Below, piece by piece: positions 17,920-26,187 of a stretch of DNA of 64,000 bases. Each line of letters begins with the position of its first letter. Positions within the stretch are counted from its first letter, which is position 1. The notes below the pieces were generated by a model that ran no database searches, was not told the origin of the DNA, and saw only the letters and a program-made list of their open reading frames with translations. Source of the DNA: Streptomyces sp. cf386 (GTDB taxonomy: Bacteria; Actinomycetota; Actinomycetes; Streptomycetales; Streptomycetaceae); assembly GCF_900103585.1 (NCBI RefSeq), contig NZ_FNHV01000002.1, positions 81,289 through 145,288 on the forward strand. Direction: 5' to 3'. The translations under genes were made by a program, and so were the position numbers.

Positions 17920-18840
17920 GTGGAGCCGAAACACGCCTCCGCCAATGGGCGGAAGAGGTCACAGCGGCCACAGAAGTCACATCGGGAGGTGGCCGACGAG
18001 CTGCGCGCCCGGATCACCTCGGGCCAGTTGCAGCCCGGCCAGCGCATGCCCACCCAGGCCAGGCTGGCCGACGAGTTCGGCGTCGAGCGCGGAGCCGTCC
18101 GGCAGGCCCTGCGCATCCTGCAGTCGGAGCACCTGCTCACCAACGTGTCCAAAGGGGCCCCGGCGACCGTCGCCCCCGACCTCGCCAGGGCGCTGACCGG
18201 CCCTGGAGCCCCGCCGCAGCCCACCATGGTGGCCCTCGCCCCGCGGATCGCCGCCGCCTTCGCGTCCCCGCACGTCGAGATCGACGCCCTGTGCCTGACC
18301 TCGGTCTCCCTCACGCTCGCGATCGGCGAACCGCTGCGCCAGATCCATGCCGGACAGCTGAAACCGGCCAAGGTCGACGTCCGGGTCCTGCTGCCGAGCC
18401 GGGACATCTCGCTCGCGTTCCCGACCTCGGTGGACGTCCCGGCCGACGACGCCGATGACGCCGACGAGCAGCTCCGGCTGCGCTGGCTGGCCCAGCGCAA
18501 CGCCCAGGGCCAGGTGCTCCGGCACAATCTGCAGGCGCTGCGCGCCACGCACGGCATCGATGTGCGGATCAGCTTCCGCGCGCTGCCGTTCACGCCGCCG
18601 GTCAAGCTGTATCTGCTCAACAGCGCGGAGGCGCTCTTCGCCTACTACACGCTGGCGCGCCGCGAGGTGGAGATCGACCACCAGCAGCTGGAGATGTACG
18701 ACGCCCCGGGCATCCAGTCCATGCTGTTCGCCTTCGAGCAGGGGGCGGGGCTGCGGGACACGACGTTCGTGGAGCAGTCGCATGTGTGGTTCAACGCGTT
18801 GTGGGAGACGATCAGTTCGGAGCTGGTGCTCACGAGCTGA
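17920..18840 (+). CDS. devE: GntR-family regulator DevE-like (DevA subfamily)
   Basis: 306 residues from a GTG with no ribosome binding site but a -10-like box just upstream. N-terminal winged helix about residues 20-90 (REVADELRARITSG; ADEFGVERGAVRQALRIL). The C-terminal domain is the DevA type: FASPHVEIDALCLTSVSL, KVDVRVLLPSRD, FRALPFTPPVKLYLL. S. coelicolor devE is a paralogue of devA, a regulator needed for normal aerial development. It is closely similar to the gene at 19253 throughout. Ligand unknown. Confidence 0.85.
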   Translation: MEPKHASANGRKRSQRPQKSHREVADELRARITSGQLQPGQRMPTQARLADEFGVERGAVRQALRILQSEHLLTNVSKGAPATVAPDLARALTGPGAPPQPTMVALAPRIAAAFASPHVEIDALCLTSVSLTLAIGEPLRQIHAGQLKPAKVDVRVLLPSRDISLAFPTSVDVPADDADDADEQLRLRWLAQRNAQGQVLRHNLQALRATHGIDVRISFRALPFTPPVKLYLLNSAEALFAYYTLARREVEIDHQQLEMYDAPGIQSMLFAFEQGAGLRDTTFVEQSHVWFNALWETISSELVLTS

Positions 18841-18903
18841 TCGTCCCCCACGCCGTTTGACCTGTGCGTTTGTCGCTTTCGTCGCTCCCGTCGGGCGCAG
18901 GGC

Positions 18904-19092
18904 TCATAGAGCGGGCCCCGACACCAGGACGGCGAGGACGACGGCCCCGATCGAACTGATGGTGGGGCTCTTGGCCTTGATGCCTATCGTGAGCAGCAGC
19001 AGGCCGATGATGCCGGTGGCGCCGTACTTCCACTGGAGGGTCTGCTCGACACCTACGACGAAGACGGCGGAGAGGAGTGCGAGGACGGGCAT
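18904..19092 (-). CDS. small membrane protein paired with devA
   Basis: 62 residues, MPVLALLSAVFVVGVEQTLQ at the start, then WKYGATGIIGLLLLTIGIKA and SSIGAVVLAV. GAAGGGGG precedes the ATG. Second member of the small-protein family of this locus; it keeps the QWKYG and GIKA(K/R) signatures of the first. Three short hydrophobic segments, no signal-peptide cleavage site. It is transcribed away from devA and toward devE's end. Confidence 0.8.
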   Translation of the reverse strand: MPVLALLSAVFVVGVEQTLQWKYGATGIIGLLLLTIGIKAKSPTISSIGAVVLAVLVSGPAL

Positions 19093-19140
19093 CGGTGTTT
19101 CCCCCTTCGGGCTCCTGGGGATGGAAGGATTACTTCCGCC

Positions 19141-19252
19141 AACTCAACCAACTTGACGCCAACTCTGACTAAGTTGTCCCCACTTGGCCCCTACTTTGAA
19201 ACAAGCTACAAACAACTCCCGCCAGATGGATGTGAGTTGTAGCGTTTTGGTC
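19141..19252. promoter_or_regulatory. devA promoter/operator region
   Basis: Several AAGTTG/CAACTT half-sites occur between the small gene and devA, for example CAACTT at 19149-19154 and AAGTTG at 19171-19176, plus CAACT and CCACTT variants. TAGCGT followed by seven nt and GTG mirrors the leaderless start arrangement seen for devE. The shared half-sites suggest that DevA and DevE bind related operators. Confidence 0.55.
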
Positions 19253-20125
19253 GTGACCCAGGAGAACGTGGCAGTGAACGGCAGCAGGAGACTCTCTCCC
19301 CAGGAGATCGCCGACATCCTGCGGGAACGGATCCGCGTCGGGGAGCTCAAGGCGGGCGACCGCCTGCCCACTCAGGCCGAGCTGGCCGAGGAGTTCGGCG
19401 TGGAACGAGGCACCGTACGCCAGGCCCTGCGCGCGCTCCAGGAGGACGGTCTCCTCACCAACGTCAGCAAGGGCAGCCCGCCACGCATCGCCCTCCCGGC
19501 CCCCACCCGGGGCGCCCCCCAGCCGACCATGGTCAGCCTGGCACCCCGCCTGACGGAGGCCTTCGCCGCGCCGCACGTGCGCGTGGATGTCGTGTGCCAC
19601 ACCTCCGAGACCCTGATGCTGGCCCTCGGTGAATCGCTCCGCATGATCCACGAGGGCAGCATCCACCCCGAGTCAATTGACTTCCGCATCCTGCTCCCGT
19701 CCCGTGAGATCACCCTCGCCTTCCCGGTCCTGGTCGAGGGCCACAGTGACGACGACCCGGTCCACCATCGCTGGCTGGCGATGCGCAACGCCCAGGCCCA
19801 GGTGCTGCGTCACAACCTGAACGCCGTCCGCTCCACCCACGGCATCGACGTCCATGTCACCTTCCGCGCACTGCCCTTCACCCCGCCGGTGAAGCTGTAC
19901 CTGCTCAACGGGGAGGAGGCGCTGATCGGCTACTACATGCTCGAGAAGCGGGAGGAGGAGTACGAGAGCCGGACCCTGGAGATGTACGACGCTCTCGGCT
20001 CCCAGTCCGTCCTCTTCTCCTTCCTGAAGCGGGCCGGGTCCCGCGACGCCGCGTTCGTGGACGAATCCCAGAAGTGGTTCGATGCCCTCTGGGAAACCAT
20101 CACGACCGACCTGACACTCTCCTAG
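19253..20125 (+). CDS. devA: GntR-family developmental regulator DevA
   Basis: 290 residues from a probable leaderless GTG; an alternative GTG at 19274 has AGGAGA eight nt upstream and would give 283 residues. Winged helix in the first 90 residues (SPQEIADILRERIRVGE; EEFGVERGTVRQALRALQ), then the DevA-type sensor domain (HVRVDVVCHTSETLM, IDFRILLPSREI, FRALPFTPPVKLYLL). DevA founded its own GntR subfamily and is required for proper aerial hyphae and sporulation in S. coelicolor, in an operon with devB. Here its TAG stop shares a base with the devB GTG. Confidence 0.9.
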   Translation: MTQENVAVNGSRRLSPQEIADILRERIRVGELKAGDRLPTQAELAEEFGVERGTVRQALRALQEDGLLTNVSKGSPPRIALPAPTRGAPQPTMVSLAPRLTEAFAAPHVRVDVVCHTSETLMLALGESLRMIHEGSIHPESIDFRILLPSREITLAFPVLVEGHSDDDPVHHRWLAMRNAQAQVLRHNLNAVRSTHGIDVHVTFRALPFTPPVKLYLLNGEEALIGYYMLEKREEEYESRTLEMYDALGSQSVLFSFLKRAGSRDAAFVDESQKWFDALWETITTDLTLS

Positions 20126-20862
20126 TGACTAGTGATACGACGCAGACTGATCTGGTGACGGTAGAGACAGGAAACCTGCGAGAACTGATCACCAACGCCC
20201 GCTTCGTCCTGTTCGACTTCGACGGCCCCATCTGCCGGCTGTTCGCCGGGCACACGGCGGAACAGGTGGCGAAGGAACTCGTCGCCTGGCTGGAGGGGCA
20301 GGGACTGCAAGGGCTGCTGACCGAGGAGGAGCGGGTCCACCCGGATCCGATGGTCGTGCTGTACGCCGTCAACAGGCGGCATCCGCAGAGCGATCTGGTG
20401 ACCGAGCTGGAGGAGAGACTCACCCAGCACGAGCGCAAGGCGGTCGTCTCGGCCATGCCGACGGCGTACGCGGATCCGCTGATACGAACCTGGAAGGCGG
20501 TCGGCAGCCGCCTGGCGGTGGCGACCAACAACTCCCCCCGCACGGTGTCCGACTACCTCTCCATCCGCGGCCTCGCCGACTGCTTCGCCCCGCATGTGTA
20601 CGGCCGCACCAGCCGGCTCGACCTCCTGAAGCCGAACCCTCACTGCCTCAACCGGGCCCTGAACGCCTTGGGCGCCGCCCCCTCCGCCGCCCTGATGATC
20701 GGCGACGCCCCCACGGACCTGTACGCGGCCGAGGAGGCCGGCGTGCCGTTCCTGGGCTACGCGCGTAACGAGGACAAGGCGAGGCAACTGAGGGAGGCGG
20801 GCGCCGAGGTGGTTGTCGGGTCGCTGTTGCCGGTGCTTCGGGTGCTGCGCGATCAGGCCTGA
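20125..20862 (+). CDS. devB: HAD-superfamily phosphatase DevB
   Basis: 245-residue haloacid dehalogenase-type hydrolase. Motif I FDFDGPIC (nucleophile Asp and DxD), motif II ATNNS, motif III Lys in LLKPNP, motif IV MIGDAPTDLYAA; all catalytic residues are present. A helical cap sits between motifs I and II, typical of phosphoglycolate-phosphatase-like enzymes. Start GTG overlaps the devA stop by one base, giving strong coupling. Substrate unknown. A kinase-like gene follows two genes later, so a phosphorylation/dephosphorylation pair is conceivable. Confidence 0.9.
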   Translation: MTSDTTQTDLVTVETGNLRELITNARFVLFDFDGPICRLFAGHTAEQVAKELVAWLEGQGLQGLLTEEERVHPDPMVVLYAVNRRHPQSDLVTELEERLTQHERKAVVSAMPTAYADPLIRTWKAVGSRLAVATNNSPRTVSDYLSIRGLADCFAPHVYGRTSRLDLLKPNPHCLNRALNALGAAPSAALMIGDAPTDLYAAEEAGVPFLGYARNEDKARQLREAGAEVVVGSLLPVLRVLRDQA

Positions 20863-21038
20863 GTCATCGCGAGTGCCAGCATCGCGGCGCCGATGGACGC
20901 ACACGTCGCATTGCGGGCCTTGATGCCGACGGTGGTGAAGCCGAGCCCCAGAACTCCGAGAGCCCCGCAGCGGGTCAGGAGCAACTGCTCCAGACCGGGC
21001 GCTAACACGGTGCCGATGAACACTTGCAGAACCACCAC
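20853..21038 (-). CDS. small membrane protein, third family member
   Basis: 61 residues from a GTG preceded by GGGGTGGGG; longer TTG-started versions exist. Keeps the family pattern GLEQLLLTRCGALGVLGLG then TVGIKARNATCASIGAAM. It is the most diverged of the three: the QWKYG box has become LTRCG. Ends 10 bp inside the devB 3' end, tail to tail. Divergent from the third GntR gene. Confidence 0.7.
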   Translation of the reverse strand: MVVLQVFIGTVLAPGLEQLLLTRCGALGVLGLGFTTVGIKARNATCASIGAAMLALAMTQA

Positions 21039-21168
21039 GCGACCCCACCCCAATCCGTTCCCGATCCACTTGTTGGAGACCGATCAACTACCGGTCCAAT
21101 TGGACTGCTGTGCTGAATTGGTTGTGCCCTGACTGCTTGATCCCCTAACGGCCCTTCAACTTCCTGAT

Positions 21169-22140
21169 GTGGAACCGTTCAAGTCGGCATCCAATGTGAC
21201 TGAAAGTGGTTTGCCAGGGCCGTGGGAGAGGTACGGTCGCGATGTGGGCGCGGAACGTGGTGACGGTATCGGCAGGGGATCCCTTCTCCTGGAGACGCTG
21301 CGTACCCGTATCGCCGACGGTGTCTACCCGGTGGGCTCGTCCCTGCCTGCGCAGCGTGCGCTCGCCGATGAGTTCGATGTATCACGCGACACGGTGCAGC
21401 GCGTCCTGCGCGAGTTGAAGAGCGAAGGGTGGATCGACTCCCGCCAGGGCAGCGGGACGCGGGTCATCGAGCCGCCCATACACTCGACGACACAGCCTCA
21501 GGCGGCGCCACGACTGCGGGCGGCGCTGGGGCCCTTCATTGCCCGGGCCTTCGCTCAGCGGACCGTGCGGTTGGATGTCTTCACTCTCACCTCCGAGAGT
21601 CTGGACGCGCACATCCGACTGCAGGCCGAGCGGATCCGCATGAAGGAGATCGGCCCCGAGCGCATCGAGCTGCGGATGCTTCTGCCCGACGAGTCGGTCG
21701 AGTCGCCGTATCCCCGGGCGAAGCGGCCGGTCGCAGGCGGAGGTGGCACGGAGGGCGTCGACGGGCGGCTCCAGGCGCGGCTGCACGGCATCACCCGACG
21801 GCATACGTCGTCGCTGCGTGCCGCGCTGAAGGATCTGGAGACGGAGGAGCTGGTGCCGTCCGTGACCGTGGAGGTCCGGAGGATACCGCTGGTCCCGCCC
21901 TTCAAGCTCTATCTGCTGCGCGACGCCGAGGCCCTGTTCGGCCCTTACAAGGTGGTGGAGCGCTCGATCCTGCTGGACGATGACACAGACATCGACGCTG
22001 TGGATGTGCTGGGTCTGGGGTCGACACTGACTCGGCATGTCAACGACGAGGGTGACCCCAACTCCACCGGATCCGTATTCATCGAGAGCTGGCAGGCCGC
22101 CTTCGACTCCTGGTGGAACCTCCTGGCCACGACTTCCTGA
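21169..22140 (+). CDS. GntR-family regulator, third DevA-like paralogue
   Basis: 323 residues from GTG. The N-terminal ~35 residues are extra; the winged helix follows (LLLETLRTRIADGVYPVG; ADEFDVSRDTVQRVLREL). The C-terminal DevA-type domain is recognisable (TVRLDVFTLTSESLDAHI, RIELRMLLPDES, RRIPLVPPFKLYLL) but has a glycine-rich insertion (PVAGGGGTEG). It completes a third small-protein/GntR pair that the originally described dev locus does not, as I recall it, include. No clear ribosome binding site. Confidence 0.85.
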   Translation: MEPFKSASNVTESGLPGPWERYGRDVGAERGDGIGRGSLLLETLRTRIADGVYPVGSSLPAQRALADEFDVSRDTVQRVLRELKSEGWIDSRQGSGTRVIEPPIHSTTQPQAAPRLRAALGPFIARAFAQRTVRLDVFTLTSESLDAHIRLQAERIRMKEIGPERIELRMLLPDESVESPYPRAKRPVAGGGGTEGVDGRLQARLHGITRRHTSSLRAALKDLETEELVPSVTVEVRRIPLVPPFKLYLLRDAEALFGPYKVVERSILLDDDTDIDAVDVLGLGSTLTRHVNDEGDPNSTGSVFIESWQAAFDSWWNLLATTS

Positions 22141-22323
22141 AACTCGCTCGACACGGGCGGGAATTCGGGTGGCGCGAGACTTGGGTCCGGTCACAACGTA
22201 GTCAAGTGCGTAGCACTTTGGCGGCGTTGGCCTCCCGGGCGTGCGCAGGGCACTAGAGTATGGCCATTCCGGTTGCCGCATGAAAATGAGCAGCATAGCA
22301 TAGTTATTCAACAGGAGTGCCCC

Positions 22324-24537
22324 TTGGGTGGTCCACCAATCTCCATCGCCCGACGGTCGGCGTACGACGATCTCGTGCGCTATGCCCGGGCCCTGGGGGA
22401 GTTCGGCCGGGGGCATCACAATCTCAACTACATGGTCCGGCCGCTGACGGAGGCGCAGCGGCGACTCGTCGGCTGCGAGGACGGCGAGCTGGTCACCGTG
22501 CGGGAGCGGATCCGCTCCGCGCTGCCCGTGGTCATCAGGACTTGGCAGGACGAGGCGGAGATCCTCGGCGCCGTCCGCGGGGTGCTGCCCCACGTGCCAC
22601 GCTGCCTGGCCCAGAACCGGCGCTGGACCATCCTGAGTTATGTGCAGGGCGTGCCGCTGTCCAGTATCTGCCCCAACGGCAAGCCGGTGGACTCCGGTCT
22701 GATCTCCGCCCTGGCCGGTCTGCTCGCCGACATGACGCAGGTGGGCAGAAAGGATCTGCCACCGCTGCCGCAGTACTGGCCCCGCTCCAGCCGTGACAGC
22801 CGGGCCTTTCTGCGAGCCCTGGCCCATGCGGCCGAGGAGCAGATCAGGCAGCGGAACTGGGCCAGGTTCGGTGGACTCTTCGCCACGCTGGGCATTCCCG
22901 AGGACGCGATGGTTCGCTTCGCCGAGCGGGTGCCGGCGATGATCAGCCGCCCGTTCAGCCTGCTCCACACGGATCTGCACCGTGACAACGTGATCGTGTC
23001 GTACCACGGTGATCCGCCGCTGATCTGCGTCGACTGGGAACTCGCGAGTTACGGCGACCCGCTGCACGACCTCGCCACCCACCTGGTGCGGATGCAGTAC
23101 CCCGAGGACCAGTGGTGGGAGGTGATAGAGGCGTGGCGCAAGAACATGGGGATGCGGCGCCCCAAAGCGGTCAACGGTATCGAGCGCGACCTGAAGCACT
23201 ACATCGCTTTCGAACGCGCCCAGTCCGTGTACCCGGACGTGATGCGCGCCGCGACCTCGCTCGGCGACTCCTACGACCAGCGGGACCTGGAGGCGGCGAC
23301 CCGCACGGTGCACCGGGCTCTGGTGGCGGCGGAGGAGCCCCTGAGGCTCAAGAACGTGCCGGACGAGAGGGCGATCGAACGCATCCTCTTCCGCTGGAAC
23401 GTTTCCCACGGCAAGAGGCACAGCCGGGACCGTGCGGTGTCGTCGATCTCGTGGGAGCCCGACCGGAGGGCGCCGCAGCACCCGATGTTCCCGCCGGCGG
23501 CGGTGCAGGAGGCGTTGTTCGAGGAGGGCGCGGCCTCGGCGGACCGGGTGTTCAAGGGGACGGCACACCTCAGCACGGCCGTGTGGGTGACCGGATACCC
23601 GGACCCGGTGATGGTGCGGCGGAAGGTGGGTACGGCCAGTCCCCGCGAGAGACGGTTCCTCAACGAGCACGCGGTCCTGAGGGCGATCGAGACGTCTGGG
23701 GTGATGGTGCGCGCGCCGAGGGTGCTGGCCCTGGGCACCAGTGAACTCGGGGACCAGTTCACCATTCACTCCTACGAGGGGCCCAGGGGCGGGATCAGGC
23801 ACCCGGACCATCCGGCGGACGGCCTGCTGCCGTACGAGGCGGACGATCTCGTCGACCAGCTGTGTGCGTTGACGGACGTCGACTGCAAGAAGCTCGACTC
23901 GCCCATCGGGTACTCGGACTTCTACGCGCACCTCAGTGACGAACTGATCCGCATGGTCTCGGATCTCCCCAAGCAGACCACCGATCTCGCGCGCGAGCTC
24001 GGCCTGCCCAGCAGCTTCAGGCTCGGCTTGATCCTCGGCCGGCACATGGTGACGCCGCGTCGCCCCGTGCTCCTGCACGGCGACCTCAATCCGTGGAACC
24101 TCGTGCGCCGTGAGGACGGCAGCGGTCTGACCCTTATCGACTGGGAGATGGCGATGGTGGGTGACCCGCTCTACGACCTCGTTCGCCACATGCACCTGAC
24201 CCCCACCCTGCCGGACATCCGCGAGCGTCTGTTCGCCCGTTGGTCCCGTCTGCTGTCGGAGGACTGCACGAAGGGCTGGCGGCAGGACTGGCGGGTGTAC
24301 CGCTGGATCGAGACCGTCCGCTCGGCCTATGTGGACCTCGACCGCCTCGTGACCGGCGACAGCCTGGAAGCCCCGAACGTCCGCCGCGCGGTGGAGAGAT
24401 ACACCATGACCTTGACCGAGGCCACGGCGAACCTGGGCCTCCAGGTCAAGTCCACGGCCAACCCCTATCTTGCCCGTGCGCTGCCGCACGGCGACCATGG
24501 AGGCTGGTCGGCGGACGGGTATCCCGACGGCATGTGA
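22324..24537 (+). CDS. fused tandem APH-type phosphotransferase
   Basis: 737 residues from a TTG preceded by CAGGAG; an in-frame TTG at 22273 is possible. Two protein-kinase-like aminoglycoside/choline phosphotransferase domains in one chain. The first has HTDLHRDNVIV and VDWELASYGDP (about residues 220-250). The second has LHGDLNPWNLV and LIDWEMAMVGDP (about residues 580-620). Both catalytic Asp, Asn and the metal-binding Asp are present, so both halves may be active. A fusion of two APH domains is unusual. Substrate unknown; small-molecule kinase activity is inferred. The upstream ~50 bp are AT-rich. Confidence 0.82.
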   Translation: MGGPPISIARRSAYDDLVRYARALGEFGRGHHNLNYMVRPLTEAQRRLVGCEDGELVTVRERIRSALPVVIRTWQDEAEILGAVRGVLPHVPRCLAQNRRWTILSYVQGVPLSSICPNGKPVDSGLISALAGLLADMTQVGRKDLPPLPQYWPRSSRDSRAFLRALAHAAEEQIRQRNWARFGGLFATLGIPEDAMVRFAERVPAMISRPFSLLHTDLHRDNVIVSYHGDPPLICVDWELASYGDPLHDLATHLVRMQYPEDQWWEVIEAWRKNMGMRRPKAVNGIERDLKHYIAFERAQSVYPDVMRAATSLGDSYDQRDLEAATRTVHRALVAAEEPLRLKNVPDERAIERILFRWNVSHGKRHSRDRAVSSISWEPDRRAPQHPMFPPAAVQEALFEEGAASADRVFKGTAHLSTAVWVTGYPDPVMVRRKVGTASPRERRFLNEHAVLRAIETSGVMVRAPRVLALGTSELGDQFTIHSYEGPRGGIRHPDHPADGLLPYEADDLVDQLCALTDVDCKKLDSPIGYSDFYAHLSDELIRMVSDLPKQTTDLARELGLPSSFRLGLILGRHMVTPRRPVLLHGDLNPWNLVRREDGSGLTLIDWEMAMVGDPLYDLVRHMHLTPTLPDIRERLFARWSRLLSEDCTKGWRQDWRVYRWIETVRSAYVDLDRLVTGDSLEAPNVRRAVERYTMTLTEATANLGLQVKSTANPYLARALPHGDHGGWSADGYPDGM

Positions 24538-24577
24538 CGTTCGGCGGGCGTTCCATTGCACGGGGGAGGGGCTGCGC

Positions 24578-25462
24578 ATGTCCGGTGGGAGTCGGCGGCC
24601 TGACGAGGGTGTGGGTGAACGCCTGAAGCGTTTCCAGTCGCGTTACGAGCCCGTCGCCACGCGTCTGTTGCTGCTCGGCATCTTCGTCACGGGACTGACC
24701 GCCCAGTTCGTGAAGCCCGTCGGTGACGCCCTGGAGGGCAAGGCGTTTCTGGGTGGCGCGCTGCTCAGCCTGGTGGGCTATGTGCTGTACGACACCGTGA
24801 AGGACCTGGCCGCCTCCCTCCGGACGCCGACGCGCGCGCAGGTGAAGTCGCGGGATCTCGGCAGGTTCGTGACCGAGGCATTCGAGGCCCGAAGCGTGGA
24901 GATCGGCTTCCTCGGCTACACGGGCGAGACGCTCTACAACGCGCTCTACCACCGCCTGGAGGGCTTCCTCGACGATCCGGGTCCCACGAGGCGCGTCTCG
25001 ATCAGGTTCCTGGTCCCGGACTTCCGGCAGTCCATGATCGTCCCGTCCCGGGTGGGCGCGGACGGCGCGCCCGTGGACGATGCCGAGTTCCGCAAGCGCC
25101 TGGAGCTGAAGTGCCGGGAGTACGACCAGACGCTGTCGGCGATCGCGCAGCGGGTGACCATGCTGGGGCGGGTGACGGTCGAGTGCGAGTACCGCTTCTA
25201 CCCCGGCATACCGCGGGACAAGGTATGCATCTTCAACCGGGAGTTGGTGCTGCACGGCCTCTATGACGTCGTGGCCCGCACCATGGGCATCGGCACGGAG
25301 CCCGAGTACTACGACCCCAAGGGCTACCGCACCGACCTCAACGTCTCGTCCCGCGAAGACAGCGACGACGCGAAGGCGGCCGTCGCGACCTGGAACAAGC
25401 ACTTCGACGACCTGTGGGGTCTGGCCGAGCGACCGCCCTGGCATCGGGGCGCGGCGGCCTGA
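24578..25462 (+). CDS. two-TM protein with DevA-type sensor domain
   Basis: 294 residues, start ATG seven nt after GGAGGG. Two transmembrane helices (about 22-41, RLLLLGIFVTGLTAQF; about 51-70, FLGGALLSLVGYVLYD), then a cytoplasmic domain that follows the layout of the GntR C-termini in this locus: FEARSVEIGFLGYTGETL, RVSIRFLVPDFRQS, VECEYRFYPGIPRDKVCIF. No helix-turn-helix. It therefore looks like a membrane-bound version of the same ligand domain. It starts 40 bp after the tandem kinase stop, probably in the same transcript. Function unknown. Confidence 0.78.
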   Translation: MSGGSRRPDEGVGERLKRFQSRYEPVATRLLLLGIFVTGLTAQFVKPVGDALEGKAFLGGALLSLVGYVLYDTVKDLAASLRTPTRAQVKSRDLGRFVTEAFEARSVEIGFLGYTGETLYNALYHRLEGFLDDPGPTRRVSIRFLVPDFRQSMIVPSRVGADGAPVDDAEFRKRLELKCREYDQTLSAIAQRVTMLGRVTVECEYRFYPGIPRDKVCIFNRELVLHGLYDVVARTMGIGTEPEYYDPKGYRTDLNVSSREDSDDAKAAVATWNKHFDDLWGLAERPPWHRGAAA

Positions 25463-25524
25463 GCCGCATCGCTCGGCGCTTGAGCAGCACCTTGCCGGCC
25501 GAAGGCGGCCCGTACGCTCGGAGT

Positions 25525-26136
25525 ATGAGCGACACCGGCCTGCGCGAGCGCAAGAAGCAGCGGATGTACCAGACCCTGTCGGACACCGCCATCCGCCTCT
25601 TCCTGGAGAAGGGCTTCGACGCCGTCTCCGTCGCCGAGGTGGCAGCCGCCGCCGAGATCTCCAAGCCGACGCTCTTCCGGTACTTCCCGACGAAGGAGGA
25701 TCTCGTCCTGTACCGGTTCGCCGACCATGAGCACGAGGCCGCGCGGGTGGTGCGGGAGGGGCCCTCGCCCGTCGAGGCGTTGCGGCGGCACTTTCTGGAC
25801 GGCCTCGAGCGGTGCGATCCGATCACCGGGCTCAATGACAATCCGCACGTCCTCGCCTATCAGTCGATGCTGTACGGCACTCCCGCGCTGGCCGCCCGCC
25901 TGTACGGCTACCTCGAACGCTCCGAGGCCGCGCTCGCCGAGGCGCTCGGTGGCGGGCTGGACGCGCGGCTGGCCGCCGGGCAGATCGTCGCCGTGCAGCG
26001 GGTTCTCGCGCTGGAGAACTGGCGGCGGATCGCGGCGGGGGAGCGGGTGGCCGAGGTGCGGGGGGATGCGGTGGCGGCGGCGGAGCGGGCGTTCGGGCTG
26101 TTGGCGGCTGGGTTGCCTGGGCTGAAGGCCGACTGA
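25525..26136 (+). CDS. TetR-family regulator
   Basis: 203-residue TetR protein. N-terminal HTH is textbook (TLSDTAIRLFLEKGFDAVSV; AAEISKPTLFRYFPTKEDL). The ligand domain follows with IVAVQRVLALENWRRIAAGE near the C-terminus, resembling the actinobacterial TetR C-terminal domain. Located 51 bp upstream of a HelR/UvrD-like gene on the same strand; it may regulate that gene, itself, or both through the AT-rich palindrome between them. Confidence 0.88.
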   Translation: MSDTGLRERKKQRMYQTLSDTAIRLFLEKGFDAVSVAEVAAAAEISKPTLFRYFPTKEDLVLYRFADHEHEAARVVREGPSPVEALRRHFLDGLERCDPITGLNDNPHVLAYQSMLYGTPALAARLYGYLERSEAALAEALGGGLDARLAAGQIVAVQRVLALENWRRIAAGERVAEVRGDAVAAAERAFGLLAAGLPGLKAD

Positions 26137-26142
26137 GGCTCG

Positions 26143-26156
26143 GTAAAATATTTAAC
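26143..26156. promoter_or_regulatory. AT-rich palindrome between tetR-like and helR-like genes
   Basis: GTAAAATATTTAAC is nearly palindromic (centre AAATATTT) in DNA that is otherwise strongly GC-rich, and lies 31 bp before the start of the helicase-like gene. It could be a TetR operator or part of a promoter. Only the symmetry and base composition support this. Confidence 0.4.
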
Positions 26157-26187
26157 TCGGTTACGTTTTTTCGGTACGCTCGGTGGA

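Noticed and set aside
21382..24579. Very long minus-strand open frame (about 1065 codons) opposite the tandem kinase gene
   Set aside because: Composition is Arg/His/Gly/Val rich without any family motif, and it is the antisense shadow of a real gene with clear catalytic motifs.
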